Part shown: positions 11,101 through 23,255 of the stretch, piece by piece
Layout of the letters: every line of letters starts with the position of its first letter
How positions within the stretch are numbered: the first letter of the stretch is position 1
Translations under genes and position numbers: made by a program
Assembly (NCBI RefSeq): GCF_027580225.2
Contig: NC_073358.2
Span: forward strand, 27,120,501 to 27,184,500
Direction: 5' to 3'
Length of the DNA stretch: 64,000 bases
DNA from: Misgurnus anguillicaudatus
Taxonomy: Eukaryota; Chordata; Actinopteri; Cypriniformes; Cobitidae
The notes under the pieces: model-generated
Told to the model about the DNA's origin: nothing
The model's input: the letters and a program-made list of their open reading frames with translations, nothing else
The model's database searches: none

Positions 11101-14100
11101 GGGTGGATTATCGACTTACATGGAATACATCTGATTATCATGGTATTGTCCAGATCCGTGTGCCATACAACACTGTCTGGCTGCCAGATATAGTATTAGA
11201 AAATAAGTAAGTGACACACACACTCTTTAAAAAAGGCTGGGTTTTCAACCCAGCGTTGGGTCAGAAGGGGACGAACTCAATCTGTTGGGTTATAATTAAA
11301 TGATTTAAATAAATATAAAATCTAATTGATGGTTCGCTGGGTTGGAAGTAAACTGCATTTTTAAAGTGTGGAGTTTTTCTGATGTCTTCTTACTGTTTTT
11401 TCTTCAAAAATAACATTGATGGCAAGTTTGATGTGGCATACTATGCTAATGTGCTGATTTCAAATGATGGATCTATGTACTGGCTTCCCCCTGCCATCTA
11501 CCGCAGTACCTGTGCGATCGAGATCACCTACTTTCCTTTTGACTGGCAGAACTGCACTCTAGTTTTTAGGTTGGCAAAGAGCCTCAAATACAAGAGGAGT
11601 TTATTAGTTTTGTGGTTTGATTATATTTTTGTTGATGTTATTTAGAAGTCATTTATACATTCTCCTTCTGTTGGTTTGTAGGTCTCAGACATACAGTGCT
11701 AATGAAATCAATATGATATTGGCAGAAGATGAAAACGGGAAGCCTATTGAGTGGGTGGACATTGACCCTGAGGCTTTCACAGGTGCCATGCATACACACT
11801 TTACTGTTTCACACATTCTTCACACAGTACAGTAGTTAATCAGGTTTAGAAAATTGAGATTAGTTGCTGATTTAAAGTAGTTTACTCAATGAATGAATTC
11901 TGCCATTATCTGCTGACCTACATTTTTCTCCAAATCCAACAAAAAGTAATACAGGATCACATGAAGGTAAGAAATCAATGAAATTACAACATGTAGGTCA
12001 ACTGTCTCATTAATTCCTGTACAAGTCACATTCCAGATTTAACAATGAAGCCTTGTTTTGTGGAAAAATATGAATCTATCACAATCTAAAGTGTGCTCAG
12101 TGATAGTACATTGCATTAGTACTGCAAAAGGCCATGGGTTCAAACACATGCTGATAAAAATACACTCACCTAAAGGATTATTAGGAACACCATACTAATA
12201 CTGTGTTTGACCTCCGTTCGCCTTCAGAACTGCCTTAATTCTACGTGGCATTGATTCAACAAAGTGCTGAAAGCATTCTTTATAAATGTTGGCCCATATT
12301 GATAGGATAGCATCTTGCAGTTGATGGAGATTTGTGGGATGCACATCCAGGGCACGAAACTCCCGTTCCACCACATCCCAAAGATGCTCTATTGGGTTGA
12401 GATCTCGTGACTTTGGGGGCCATTTTAGTACAGTGAACTCATTGTCATGTTCAAGAAACCAATTTGAAATTATTCGAGCTTTGTGACATGCTGCATTATC
12501 CTTCTGGAAGTAGCCATCAGAGGATGGGTACATGGTGGTCATAAAAGGATGGACATGGTCAGAAACAATGCTCAGGTAGGCCGTGGCATTTAAACTATGC
12601 CTAATTGGCACTAAGGGGTCTAGAGTGTGCCAAGAAAACATCCCCCACACCATTACACCACCACCAGCAGTCTGCACAGTGGTAACAAGGCACGATGGAT
12701 CCATGTTCTCGTTCTGGTTACGCCACATTGACTGAATGTCTCAACAGAAATGGAGACTCATCAGACCAGGCAACATTTTTCCAGTCTTCAACTGTCCAAT
12801 TTTGGTGAGCTCTTGCAAATTGTAGCCTCTTTTTCCTATTTGTAGTGGAGATGAGTGGTACCCGGTGGGGTCTTCTGCTGTTGTAGCCCATCTGCCTCAA
12901 GGTTGTGCGTGTTGTGGCTTCACAAATGCTTTGCTGCATACCTCGATTGTAACGAGGACTTAATTCAGTCAAAGTTGCTCTTTTTTCATTCGGCCCATTC
13001 TCCTCTGACCTCTAGCATCAACAAGGCATTTTCACCCACAGGACTGCCACATACAGGATGTTTTTCCATTTTCACACCATTCTTTGTAAACCCTAGAAAT
13101 GGTTGTGCGTGAAAATCCCAGTAACTGAGCAGATTGTGAAATACTCAGAATTCAGGAGATTGTCTTGACCAGGACCACACCCCTAAATGCATTGAAGCAA
13201 CTGCCATGTGATTGGTTGATTAGATAATTGCATTAATGAGAAATTGAACAGGTGTTCCTAATAATCCTTTAGGTGAGTGTATGTTGTAATGCATTTTGAT
13301 AAAAGTGTCTGCCAAATGTATATAAAATGTAGTCATTTATGGATTGTAAAAGTAATGCGTTTAAAATGAAAACGCAAATAAATAATTCACAATGTTTTAC
13401 CACTGTATATAAATCGAAACTAATCAGCTGTACATCACATGGTATCAATTCAGTGTAACCATTATATTGCACATCACATTTAATACTTGAAAGTTCAATC
13501 AATCACCTACACATTTTTATTGCTCCTATCATATGGCTCCCACAGAGAATGGAGAGTGGGCCATCAAGCATCGCCCGGCCCGTAAGCTGACAAACCCACG
13601 TTATTCTCCAGATGATCTGGAGTACCAGGAGGTTTATTACAATCTAATCATCCAGAGGAAACCACTCTTCTACATTATCAATATCATCCTGCCCTGCTCT
13701 CTCATCTCCTCGCTGGTCGTTCTGGCCTACTTTCTACCTGCTAAAGGTGTTTGTTTGTGCATGTGCAAACACTCTAAGGTTAATGTATTCCTCTGTTTTT
13801 TACAGTGTTGTTGCATCGCTATGTTGTATATTTTGCATTCTGTTTGTCCATCTACATATCTTTGTGTTTTGTCTTCACTTTTATCTCTCTCACATTTAGC
13901 TGGAGGCCAGAAGTTGACCGTGTCAATTTCGGTATTGTTGGCTCAGACTGTGTTTCTCTTCCTGATTGCCCAGAAAATTCCAGAGACGTCCCTCTCTGTG
14001 CCTCTTATTGGCAAGTGAGTGCCATTGTTTATGAGAATGTGTAACACAGAGGTTCTTTATTCTTTAAATTAGTTTTTTCTTAAAGACCCTGCACAGCACA

Positions 14101-16721
14101 ACACAGCAAATGTACAAAAGTTATTTGAAGTGATGTACCACAAATCAAACACCGAAATCTATTAATTTTACCTTGAACTACATAGATCCAAAAAAATGAA
14201 TGAATGTCTATTATTTTGAGTAATTGTCCGGTTAAAACAATAAAACAAATCAACTTAACTTTCAAACTGTGTAGAAACATTTTAATTGTATGATGAAAAG
14301 GTAAAATGTTCCTTTGTAATGCATAAAACACAAAATATCTTTCTAGTTCAAAATGACAGAAAATAATAGAAGTGACATGGAAAATATTTAACATGACATA
14401 GGCTAACAAGAGACACTTTTTTAAATGCTTAAACAACAAAAGAATGATTTAGTAAGTGAATAAGCCTATAATTTGTCCTATCCTAATGTTAAGGATGCAT
14501 TTATTACATTTTCCCTGCTGCCCAAGACCTATATAGGCAATGCATTGTTGCATTAAAGGGACACGCCACATATGCTCATTTTCCAGCTCCCCTAGTTAAA
14601 CATTTGATTTTTACAGTTTTGGAATCAATTCAGCCGATCACCGGGTTTCCACTTTTAGCATAGCTTAGCACAATCCATTGCATCTGATTAGACCATTAGC
14701 ATCGCGCACAAAAATAATCAAAGATTTTCGATATTTTTCCAATTCAAAACTCTAAAACTCTTCTGTAGTGACATTGTGAACTAAAACCCACAGAAAATTA
14801 AAAGTTGTAATTTTCTAGGCAGATATGGCTAAGAACTATACTCTCATTCTGGTGTAATAATCAAGGACTTTGCTGCCGTAACATGGCTGCAGGAGGCGCA
14901 ATGATATTAAGCAGTGGCCGAAAAGAGTCTGCGGTTGAAAGTTACTAAGGGGACTATTTTTGGCTGCTGCGTAATATCATATAGAATATCAAATATAGAA
15001 ACTCTTTGGTTATTTTTAAGCACGATGCTAAGTGGTCTAATCAGATTCAATGGATTGTGCTAAGCTATGCTAAAAGTGGTACAACCAGACCCAGAGATTG
15101 GCTGAATAGATTCCAAAAACTGTAAAAATCTAATATTTAACTCTAGGGGAGCTGGAAAATGAGCATATTTTCAAAAAATGTGGAGTGTCCCTTTAATGTG
15201 AAGAGCATCTCTAGACCAGGTTCAATCTAACTAATTGTCTAATTTCCTTCTTTCTCGCTCTGTTTTAGATATTTAATTTTCGTCATGTGTATGACCACGC
15301 TGATCGTCACCAACTGCATCATTGTCCTCAACTTCTCCCTCCGCAGTCCCAGTACACACAACATGTCGCTCACCATCAAACATGTGCGCCTGTGGTGCTT
15401 TTTACAAAATATTACAGCTTTCCGAATTGTAGCTACTAACTTCTATTTTAAAACGATTCTGTTTTTTACCATTAGATTTTCCTTGAGGTGGTCCCACGTT
15501 TCCTTGGCATGGCCTCGTTTCTGGATGAGGACGAGCCGGGAGGTGGGGCGCATGAAATGAGAGAGAGGAGACGCAGTTCATTTGGACTGATGCAGAGGGC
15601 AGAAGAATACGTATTGAAACAGCCACGCAGTGAGATGATGTTTGACAAACAAAGAGAGAGACATGGACTCATGCGCTCAATTGGTAACAAGCTCCTAAAG
15701 CATCCTTAACATAACTGTGTATAAATATTATAACAGTGCACATATATGGCCGTCCTTAGGAATATGTATTTTCTAAAACATTATATTCATTTCTTGATTT
15801 TAAAATTTTGATTTTATTGGGAATTGATTGATTGAAAACGTGACAAGAGGGCATTGCATGCATAATGCAGCCAAACCAAAGCAGAATTTTAACTTTAAAA
15901 GGATTCATAAGCTCCTACAGCTGAGAGTGATTCAGTGATTTAAAGGGATATTTCACCCAAAAATGAAAATTATGTCATAATTTACTCATCCTCAAGTTGG
16001 TACAACCTGTATACATTTATTTGTTTTGCTAGACACAAAGGAAGATATTTGTAATCAGGCTGGAAACAGGAGCACCATTGACTTCTGTGGAAGTCTATGG
16101 TGCTCAAAAACGGTTTGGCTACAAACATTTCTCTTCCTTTGTGTTCAGTAGAAGAAAAAAATGTTTATAGGTTTGTAACAACTTTAGGGTAAGTAAGTAA
16201 CAGATTTTTCATTTTTAGGTAAACTATCCCTTTAAGCTCTGCGGTTTCATTTTTCTAATGTGTTGTGTGCTTGTGTATGTCTCCCTCTAGTGGATGAAAT
16301 TGATATAAGCAATACGGCGAACCTCTACAAGAGTCTGGCTAAAACAGCACCGGAGATAAAAGAATGTGTAGATGCCTGTAACTTCATTGCTGAATCCACC
16401 AAGCAGCAAAACGACATTGGATCTGTAAGTTTGTTTGCATGTGTGTGATATTAAAAGTGACACACAAGAAAACACTTTTATAGACATTCCACATGCCGTT
16501 GTCCAACCACACCAAGAATTTCGCCCACACGTTTTTTTCTCTCTGTTCCTCAGGAGATGGAGAGTTGGGTGCTGATTGGTAAGATGATTGATAAAGTTTG
16601 TTTCTGGGCAGCCATCCTGCTGTTCTCCATTGGCACAGTTGCCATTTTCCTCATGGGTCACTATAACCGGGCACCTGAGTACCCATTTCCTTGGGAGAAC
16701 AAAAAGTATGTTCCTGAATAG
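8120..16721 (+). CDS. chrne: Muscle nicotinic acetylcholine receptor epsilon subunit, 12 exons, 517 codons
   Basis: Exons: 8120-8183, 8757-8890, 9181-9225, 11097-11206, 11411-11569, 11682-11782, 13546-13746, 13900-14014, 15269-15383, 15476-15683, 16291-16424 and 16554-16721. Phases close through all joins. The product is a non-alpha subunit of the pentameric endplate channel. It has a signal peptide (about 1-20), an extracellular domain with the Cys-loop C152-C166 (13 residues between) and sequon N165-C-T, M1 (about 244-268), the pore-lining M2 (about 277-297), M3 (about 311-333), a cytoplasmic loop with RRRSSFG and [10 protein letters not shown]4 (about 477-497) and a short tail ending YVPE. 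It lacks the vicinal Cys pair of alpha subunits. Epsilon is preferred over gamma because PLD2 and MINK1 are neighbours. The start ATG has a good context (GGCGATGG). The oddity is that exon 5 is preceded by AA, not AG; all other introns are GT-AG. Confidence 0.93.
9256..9478. repeat. GCTGGGTT-rich palindromic repeat, arm 1
   Basis: The words AACCCAGC and GCTGGGTT alternate, giving many internal inverted repeats. The block is repeated in reverse orientation at 9528-9718 and in a degraded form at 11227-11370. It sits in chrne intron 3 and has no coding capacity. It is probably a non-autonomous DNA transposon; the family was not identified. Confidence 0.65.
9528..9718. repeat. GCTGGGTT-rich palindromic repeat, arm 2 (inverted)
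   Basis: The segment around GAAAATGTTTATATTTGACC is the reverse complement of the one near 9375-9395 in arm 1. The two blocks form an inverted pair about 200 bp long separated by about 50 bp, which could fold as a long RNA hairpin in the chrne pre-mRNA. Confidence 0.6.
9984..10824. mobile_element. Long-palindrome element (middle shell of the nest)
   Basis: It begins CAGGTGAAAAAGTAGTACAC and ends with the mirror image, GTGTGCTACTTTTTCACCTG. The left and right 400 bp are inverted copies, for example CTTAAGATTATCTAAGTGTA at the left against TACACTTAGATGATCTTAAG at the right. Target duplication is unclear. A TTAA element sits near its centre of symmetry. Confidence 0.6.
10420..10791. mobile_element. 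TTAA MITE with AGGTGCAGTGTGTA ends (inner shell)
   Basis: TTAA is at 10420-10423 and 10788-10791. Inverted ends are AGGTGCAGTGTGTAC and TTACACACTGCACCT. A reverse-oriented copy of the same family, itself interrupted, is at 43845-44561 in pld2 intron 18. Confidence 0.75.
11207..11410 (+). other. chrne: chrne intron 4, ending in AA instead of AG
   Basis: The donor is a good GTAAGT at 11207. The upstream exon ends in phase 2, and the next coding sequence can only continue at 11411 (T completing an Asn codon, then AAC ATT GAT). The two preceding bases are AA, after a pyrimidine-rich stretch. Upstream AGs at 11373-11374 and earlier each lead to a stop in the required frame. A degraded GCTGGGTT-type repeat fills 11227-11370 of this short intron. 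Confidence 0.75.
12163..13279 (-). mobile_element. Tc1/mariner-like transposon, 1117 bp, with TA duplication
   Basis: The inverted ends are CACTCACCTAAAGGATTATT and AATAATCCTTTAGGTGAGTG, each flanked by TA (12161-12162 and 13280-13281). The length is close to a complete Tc1-type element. It lies in chrne intron 6, antisense to the gene, and carries a damaged transposase. Confidence 0.9.
12195..13130 (-). pseudogene. Broken Tc1-type transposase
   Basis: The transposase cuts and pastes the element by a DDE nuclease. The catalytic part is readable on the minus strand: SDES near 12745-12760 (first Asp), QKDN (second Asp) and [10 protein letters not shown] (Glu). I count 36 residues between the second Asp and the Glu, against 34 in classical Tc1. 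Two overlapping frames, 12718-12972 and 12195-12728, meet at a frameshift near 12720. The N-terminal DNA-binding part beyond 12972 is broken by stops. This copy cannot make the enzyme. Confidence 0.85.
14553..15196. mobile_element. Palindromic TTAA-flanked element, copy 2
   Basis: TTAA is at 14553-14556 and 15193-15196. The ends AGGGACACGCC and GGAGTGTCCCT and the interior match copy 1 at 4805-5520, with short indels. It lies in chrne intron 8. Confidence 0.8.
15940..16235. mobile_element. TTAA element with AGGGATATTTCACCCAAAAA end
   Basis: TTAA is at 15940-15943 and 16232-16235. The left end is AGGGATATTTCACCC and the right end ends AACTATCCCT. It lies in chrne intron 10. Partial relatives start at 17767 and 32105, and a larger relative spans about 21046-22307. 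Confidence 0.75.
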
Positions 16722-19188
16722 AGGCTCTGATGATGATGACTCTGCCCAACATATACAAAGTTGGATTGAGCTAAAAAGACAATACTTGGTATACTTACCT
16801 GCCGCATAGGATAGCACGAGAGAAGCTTTACAGCTGGATATGCACATGATTTGAACAGTTTGATTTAAACTGATATGAAATCTTGTCTTATATTTAATTT
16901 GAGGTACTATGGGCTGTCTGCATTACGTTTTTGTACTCTGATTATATGTCGTGAATGCACTTTTTTATTTTAGAACATTTAAATTTAGAAGTTGAAAAGG
17001 GCTCATTGCTGTATACAAACATTGCTCTGTCATTTGTAAGTCGCTTTGGATAAACAGATTTGCTAAATGACTAAATGTAAATGTATAAGCAATACCATTT
17101 AAATTTGTAAATTAATAGGCATAACTAAGCCCATCATAACTTACCATGCAGTGGCTCTCCAACTCCAGTGAAATGATGCTAAGCCATGTTGCCATCTCTG
17201 TTTACAGTATGTATTACTGTTAAAAGTTTGTGTTACTTCAGTCACTGTATTATTTCCTTTACTAATCAATAGTCAATATTTACAAATGCAGTTTTTACTA
17301 TTGAGCATTACGGCTCTCCTGATTTTGCCGGGTGGTTGATGTCCTTAGGGCAACATTGTGTTGACCCTGGAACAACATTTCAATCAGCCAATCAGATTTC
17401 AGAAATAAGATTATAGTTTGTTTTAAGTTAAGCTTACAACCAAGATTAGCTGTTTCTAGACCATTGTTTTTTTACTTATCATGTCCCTCTGATTTTAGGG
17501 TTTGGTTATGGTTAGGGTTGGGGTTTGGGGTAGGTTTAGGTTTTATTTAGAAAAATGTTGTCCTTGGGTCAACACAATATGTTGCCCTGAGGACATCAAC
17601 CACTTGGCGGGATCGGTTCGAGCTTAAGATTACCAATGCATGTCAGTTTGTGTTTGTTCTTCTGTTTATTTCTGTTATTTCTAAATGATTTCATTCATTT
17701 TACTTTTGCATTAATCTATATGCAACGAAGACCTGATTTATGTTGAGCTCTGTTACCAATTTGACCTTAAAGGGATAGTTCACCCAAAAACTTAAATTCT
17801 GTCATTTACTCATCCTCAACCTGTTTAAGTTTCTTAAGTCTGTTGAACACTAAAAACGATATTTTGATAAATGATGATAAGCACACAGTTGATGGTACCC
17901 ATTAACTTCCGTAGTATATGTTTATCCTACTATGGCATTCAATGGGTACAGTCAACTGAGTGAACATTTATCAAAATATCTTTAAAACAAAATGAGAGTC
18001 AGTAAATGATGAAGTATTTTCGTTCACATTTATTTTACATTTTGATTCAGTTCTAAATTTTATTTTGGTTGTATTTTGTTTTAATATTAATAAGTATTAA
18101 TATTAATGATTTGTTCAGTGTTAAAAAATACTGAAACAGGAAGTGCTTCTGAACCAGTCTTGTTTACATCTTGCAAAATGGTCTATATTATTTAACGTGT
18201 GTCTTTAACTACAAACTATTGACACACTTTTGTCTATAATGTGCTGAAAAACATTTTACATGATTTATCCTTCATATTTTGGGTAAGTGCTAAAATTGAA
18301 AAGTATTGTTATCATTACTAACAACAATATATGAAGAGACTCTTAATTTGGACAACTGCAATAGTATTGGAGTTTAATAATTATTATGATAACACGTTTA
18401 AGATGAGTGTAGTAATTTATTTTGAGTTTTTGAAACTTTATTTTAGTAGATTAGTTCGTAAATAATCAAGGTCATTTATAAATTGCAATAAGGTCAGCAT
18501 CTTTACAATGAGTGCACGTTGCTCTACATGGGTACCCATCCTGTATCGTCAACCCCCTGCTATGAAAGTGTTAATTTCCCGCCCACTGCTTCCTGTGGTG
18601 AAAAGATGTCTATGTATATTCTCTGATGTAAATAACATTAAACGCGGGCTGTATGGTTCATACAAAGGTCGCGAGTGCATCTGGTAATTCTGTAACAAGA
18701 AGCCGCGTGCCGTATTAGCTTGCAGTAATAAATATTGTTGCGTCGCGTATACATAAAATACGGCGGAAATATACTGCGGGGAAAATCTGAACCGTTTGGA
18801 GAGAGTGCCAAATATATACATTGGAGATATTCGCTTTGATAAAGCAACCAACAGTAGATTGTGTTTGCGATAGGTGACCCCGAAACGCGAGGTGGTTTCT
18901 TAAAAACTCTGCATGTCTAAATGCGGCAGGGTGAGCATGCACCAGGTAAAGTACTGCATGTTCATTATTTAATTTTTTTATAGCATTTTCAATTCTGTCT
19001 GATGTTATCGGAGGTTTACGGTAAATTCGTGCTCTCAAGTTGCCTACGTTGAACGTTACAGCAAACCTACGCCTTGGGGGTTGCGATGGAGGATAAGTTA
19101 TCCAGAAGTTTGAGTCGTACTGAGAGATAACGACTTACGGCATTTTCAGATACCTGACGAGCATTTCACTCCAACGCATTTCTTGCAG
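16722..19188 (+). other. chrne 3' flank and proposed pld2 upstream region
   Basis: There is no coding sequence I can support. A SINE tail lies at about 17030-17085, a palindromic MITE at 17331-17611 and a TTAA element remnant at 17767-18040. From about 18640 to 19190 CpG dinucleotides become frequent, as expected near a promoter. A strong donor (TTGCAG then GTAAGT) at 19188/19189 suggests a non-coding first exon of pld2 ending at 19188; its start is not visible. Confidence 0.45.
17331..17611. mobile_element. Palindromic MITE with telomere-like interior
   Basis: The left end GGTGGTTGATGTCCTTAGGG and the right end CCCTGAGGACATCAACCAC are inverted copies. The interior (about 17500-17550) has degenerate TTAGGG-like words such as TTATGGTTAGGGTTGGGG. 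This is common in fish MITEs and is not telomeric sequence. Confidence 0.6.
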
Positions 19189-20357
19189 GTAAGTAATGAA
19201 AAAGTCTTAAATATGATAAGACATTCCGATCAGTATTTGAAGTGCTGTTTCACACATGTTCGTTAGTGGATCGTCGTAATATCTTTTAACGCTTGACTTT
19301 ACGCACTGCAAAACCTCTAGTTATATAAATTGCTAAATATTTTCAAGTTACAGTCTAAATTGTCTGCTTTTTCAGCCTATCGTCAAATTTGGTTGGATTG
19401 TGAGTTCAAATAAAAAGAAGGTGTCCCGTGAAAACATAAAAAGGGATGTTAACGACTCTCTCAGTAGCCTATTAAAATAATAATTGAGCGACACGGTAAA
19501 CACGGTGGTGTCTCAAACACAGATCGATATATACACGGAATTTAGTGCACATATATACAAATATCCGGTGAGCTGCAAAGCCATCATGTGTGGGTATCGC
19601 GATGCTTAACGGTGCTATCTAGGTGGACAGCTTAATAGGTTTTCAGAGACAACCACATGCCCACATCCTCTTCTTCACTGTTTATGGATAAATCTGTTAG
19701 TGGACGGAGTTTCGCAGGCTACACACAGTGTGAAGTACGCTACGGTACAGTCAGGTTTGGAGAATTGTTTTAGAAGGAAAGTTTTAGAGGGGTGTGTGTG
19801 TGACAAGAAAGACGTGGTTACATAATAACATTTAACGTTAGCTGGATACCCATTCTTGTTTGTACAATTGTTGTGGTAATTTATTCATTAACTTTGACAG
19901 GGGAAACCAAGGAAACGCATTTGGATGGTTATACACGTCGTAATACACATTCCGCAGTGCCACGACTGACAAATCTATCTGTTGTATATTATACAACAAA
20001 ATGTGTGTTTAAACAGCTTGAGCTGGGTTTAACACTTTTCTGGCAATCACAGAGCATTTAGTTAATAAGTGCAGTTCTAGTAAGAGATTCACTCTGGTTT
20101 TCATACCTACTGTAGGCAAAACAGTTGTAAATTTGGATGACACGTAAATGCTCTTCACAAATGCAAACACAGGCACAAGTCAAGGGTTCAAATCCTTTAA
20201 CTTGCACATGAATTTATGGTTTGTTTGATATCTCCCTTCCTCTTTGATATTTCTGTCAGCCATATTTAGTTTACTTTACCTGTCCCTCTGAGCTGTCTAG
20301 CATTCACCTGGAGCCTTGTTGTCATGGCAGCAGTGGGAACAGCCAGAGTGCTTTACA

Positions 20358-20521
<164 letters not shown>

Positions 20522-21045
20522 TTTCATAATGGTAGCGGGTTTGACAGGTGAAGATCAATACCTGTCCTTGCTGATTATCAAGATCTTTTTACTTTTCCTT
20601 TGGCCTTGATTCAAGTCAAGTGTTATAAAAACGGCAACTGTAAACACAGTTTTACAAATTTGTGTGTTGTCAAACTTCGTAATACCTTGATCTCATGTTA
20701 AAGACAAATATAAACAGAATGTCTATCTGAGATGCATCTAACATTATAAAGGTATCCCTGTGTCAGTGATATTGCAATCATATCCGGTGTTGTTACCGAA
20801 CCCCAGTAAAATGGCTCCGCAGATAGCAACAGTATCATTTTACTTAAGGTGTCTTATAGTGCTTTGTTTATTACTTACTACATGACCTTAGAAATGACAC
20901 GCGTATGCATGAAGTAAAATCTGGTGTGAAATGAAAAGAACGAACAAGTACATTCAATAGGTAATAGTCAGTGGTGGTTGCAACTTGTTAGCTTGGTATG
21001 ATAAAGTTGTTTGTTATGCTCAAGTAATTCATTACAGGTTTGTTA

Positions 21046-22307
21046 AAGGGACGGTTTGGCAAGAAGTGAAGGTTGGCCCGTTATTTGCTCGCCCTCGGGC
21101 CATCCGGGTTACGTATGTCAATCGGCTTTCGGGCAAACACAGCTTCATTTAATTTAGTGAATGTCCTGGCTCTTTATAATAGTATTTTGCAGCGATTTTT
21201 GTGTGAGCATATCAGTGAACACCCCTGACCACTCGGTGAGTTTCAAGTCTTTGTAAACGAAAGTTTAATGCATTTTAAGAAGGATTGTTCCTGTGCACCT
21301 ATAAACCCATTATAGAGGTGGGAGGTGATAGAACAAACCCCTGAAAATACTCGGCCAGCATCATATGTCCAAATTTCATTCGGAACCGTTCTATTTCATC
21401 ATAAACAAGCTGAAAACAGGGCTTTAAGTGTAAAATACCAAACTTGTCCTTTAATATCGTCTTTACTACATTATAAATATTAGCCGAATCTGATCCAGAA
21501 AATGCGGATGACCAAATTGATCGATCAACTTTGCTAGCGCGGCTTAAGCAGGACATAACAGATTGGTAAGGTAAGGATTACTAAAACATTAAAACCTTAT
21601 CTGCATTTGTGATCGTAGAAATTACAAATAACAAGCGCTACTCTGCACTGCACAAAACTTGTGCTTCAGTCATGGTTTAAATAGTCAGTAATAAATACTT
21701 TAAATATGTAAACATATACTATTTACAGGCTGTGAGTCAGATGCGGCCCGGAATTATAATAATGACCGTTGTGTCCACATCAACAGGCCAAGGAAGTAAA
21801 ACTGTTGCCTACAATCCGTGTGTTTGTTGCAGTCAAAGAAAAGAGATTTACGTTGGAAATGATAACTTACGTCAGTGTTTACTTTGGGATTTGTGTCCTT
21901 TGCATATTGTTAACATCTACTAATACACACTTAAAGGAAATGTAAAATCGGATCATTGGTGCCCTTTAAGATCCTCATTTGAGCGTTTTATCTACTCTGT
22001 TTTGCTCTCCTGCATTCGTCACTTCATTACTACACATGTATGTGAATTCAGAGGAGTCCAAGATGCCGTCGATACAGGAAGCTAGTTATTTTCATTTTGA
22101 AAGTTTTAGATATGGATTTTTTTTACATAATCACACCGATAACTCTCAGAAGGCCTATATTTACCCCCCCTCCCCAGAATCAGCCAGGACATTCACTAAA
22201 ATAACTCCAATTGTGTTTGTCTGAAAGATGATGGATGTATCTTAGATGGCTTGAGGGTAAGTAAATCACGGGGTCATTTCCATTTTTGAACAAACTATCC
22301 TTTTAAA
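21046..22307. mobile_element. Large TTAA-type element in pld2 first intron
   Basis: The left end reads TTAAAGGGACGGTTTGGCAA, and the right end, near 22285-22307, reads AAACTATCCTTTTAAAG, the inverse of the family's usual start. The element is related to 15940-16235 but four times longer. The interior is not obviously repetitive. Its right TTAA is altered to TTTAAA. Confidence 0.45.
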
Positions 22308-23255
22308 GACTTGTTGAGGGAGAAAAGTTGCTTTAAAAGTCCAGTGTGGTTTATCCCAATTCCCAATCTGTCTGTGTTGACTCCAAACAGCCAGAAGCGA
22401 TTTTGTTTTTTGTCCTAGTTATTTTTACTTTAATGAGTACAGATTATGTTGTAATACCAGTGCATACCGATTCTAGTGTGAAGTGATAACAACAATGCAT
22501 GTTTTATTGTTATTTTCATATTACAGTATACAGCTTAAGTTGCATTATAGTTCTAACAATATACAAATAATAATTTTAGACTCCATTACAACTGGAATTC
22601 AAATGACTCTTTTGGGATGAAGGTTGAATGTAAGGAAAACATGGCAATAAAGTGTTTTAGTTTTATCTTAAAGATAATAGGGTGCTCCGATCAGGGTTTT
22701 TGGGGATGTACTAGAAGCAGTATCGGCCTAAGCTGATCACCGATTACTCGTCACAGGGTCTATTTAAAGGTTTATATTTATTATGTAACATTACTTTTAC
22801 CTATTTGTAACAAAAAATAATATATAGTGTTAAAGACTAAAAGATAAAAGTATCATGAAATAACTGTTTATTAATTGTCTGGCAACATGTTCCACTCTCT
22901 ATCTTATATAAACAACGTATAGCAGCAGCCTGGTTTTATATTCATCAAAAGACCAGTGTTTTCAGTATTCGCAGTACACTTCTCTATTGTACCTCAGTTG
23001 TGAAGGTATGAGGAAACAGTATAGCAGTCCTTTATAGTTGACCTTGCCAGGACCTTCTAATCATTGTGGGAATAGTGTTTTGTATGTACAGCTGTGCTGT
23101 AATAACATCCAATGAAGTTTAATTCTAATGTTATCCAATATCATGCTTACTTGAACTTTTTTGAACCAGGTTAAAACAATAGCTACATTTTCTGTATGTA
23201 TTATATTACATGTTGTGGGTGTGTTTTCACAGGTGTGTCATTGTCCAGTAGCCTT

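Larger units (their letters stand above)
12090..13345. mobile_element. tRNA-type SINE split by a Tc1-like insertion
   Basis: A tRNA-like B-box (GGTTCAAACAC near 12138) lies just left of the Tc1-like element, and the usual SINE tail (TTTTGATAAAAGTGTCTGCC near 13293) resumes right after it. Removing 12163-13279 plus one TA rejoins one ordinary SINE. The A-box side is poorly conserved, so its left edge is approximate. Confidence 0.6.

Noticed and set aside
11373..11410. Alternative acceptors for chrne exon 5
   Set aside because: Each AG tried gives a stop codon in the frame fixed by exon 4, so none rescues the reading frame.
12138..12150. Possible tRNA gene from a B-box
   Set aside because: There is no foldable cloverleaf; the B-box belongs to a SINE head and continues into a SINE tail.
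14080..14439. 119-codon minus-strand frame
   Set aside because: It lies in chrne intron 8, is rich in Phe/Leu/Cys from A+T-rich DNA, and has no domain or splice support.
15384..15475. Extension of chrne exon 9 through GTGCGCCTGTGG
   Set aside because: Ending at CAT (15383) with donor GTGCGC keeps phase 0 into the conserved [11 protein letters not shown]; reading on meets no suitable donor in that phase.
17500..17550. Telomere-like TTAGGG words
   Set aside because: They are degenerate, short, and inside a palindromic MITE.
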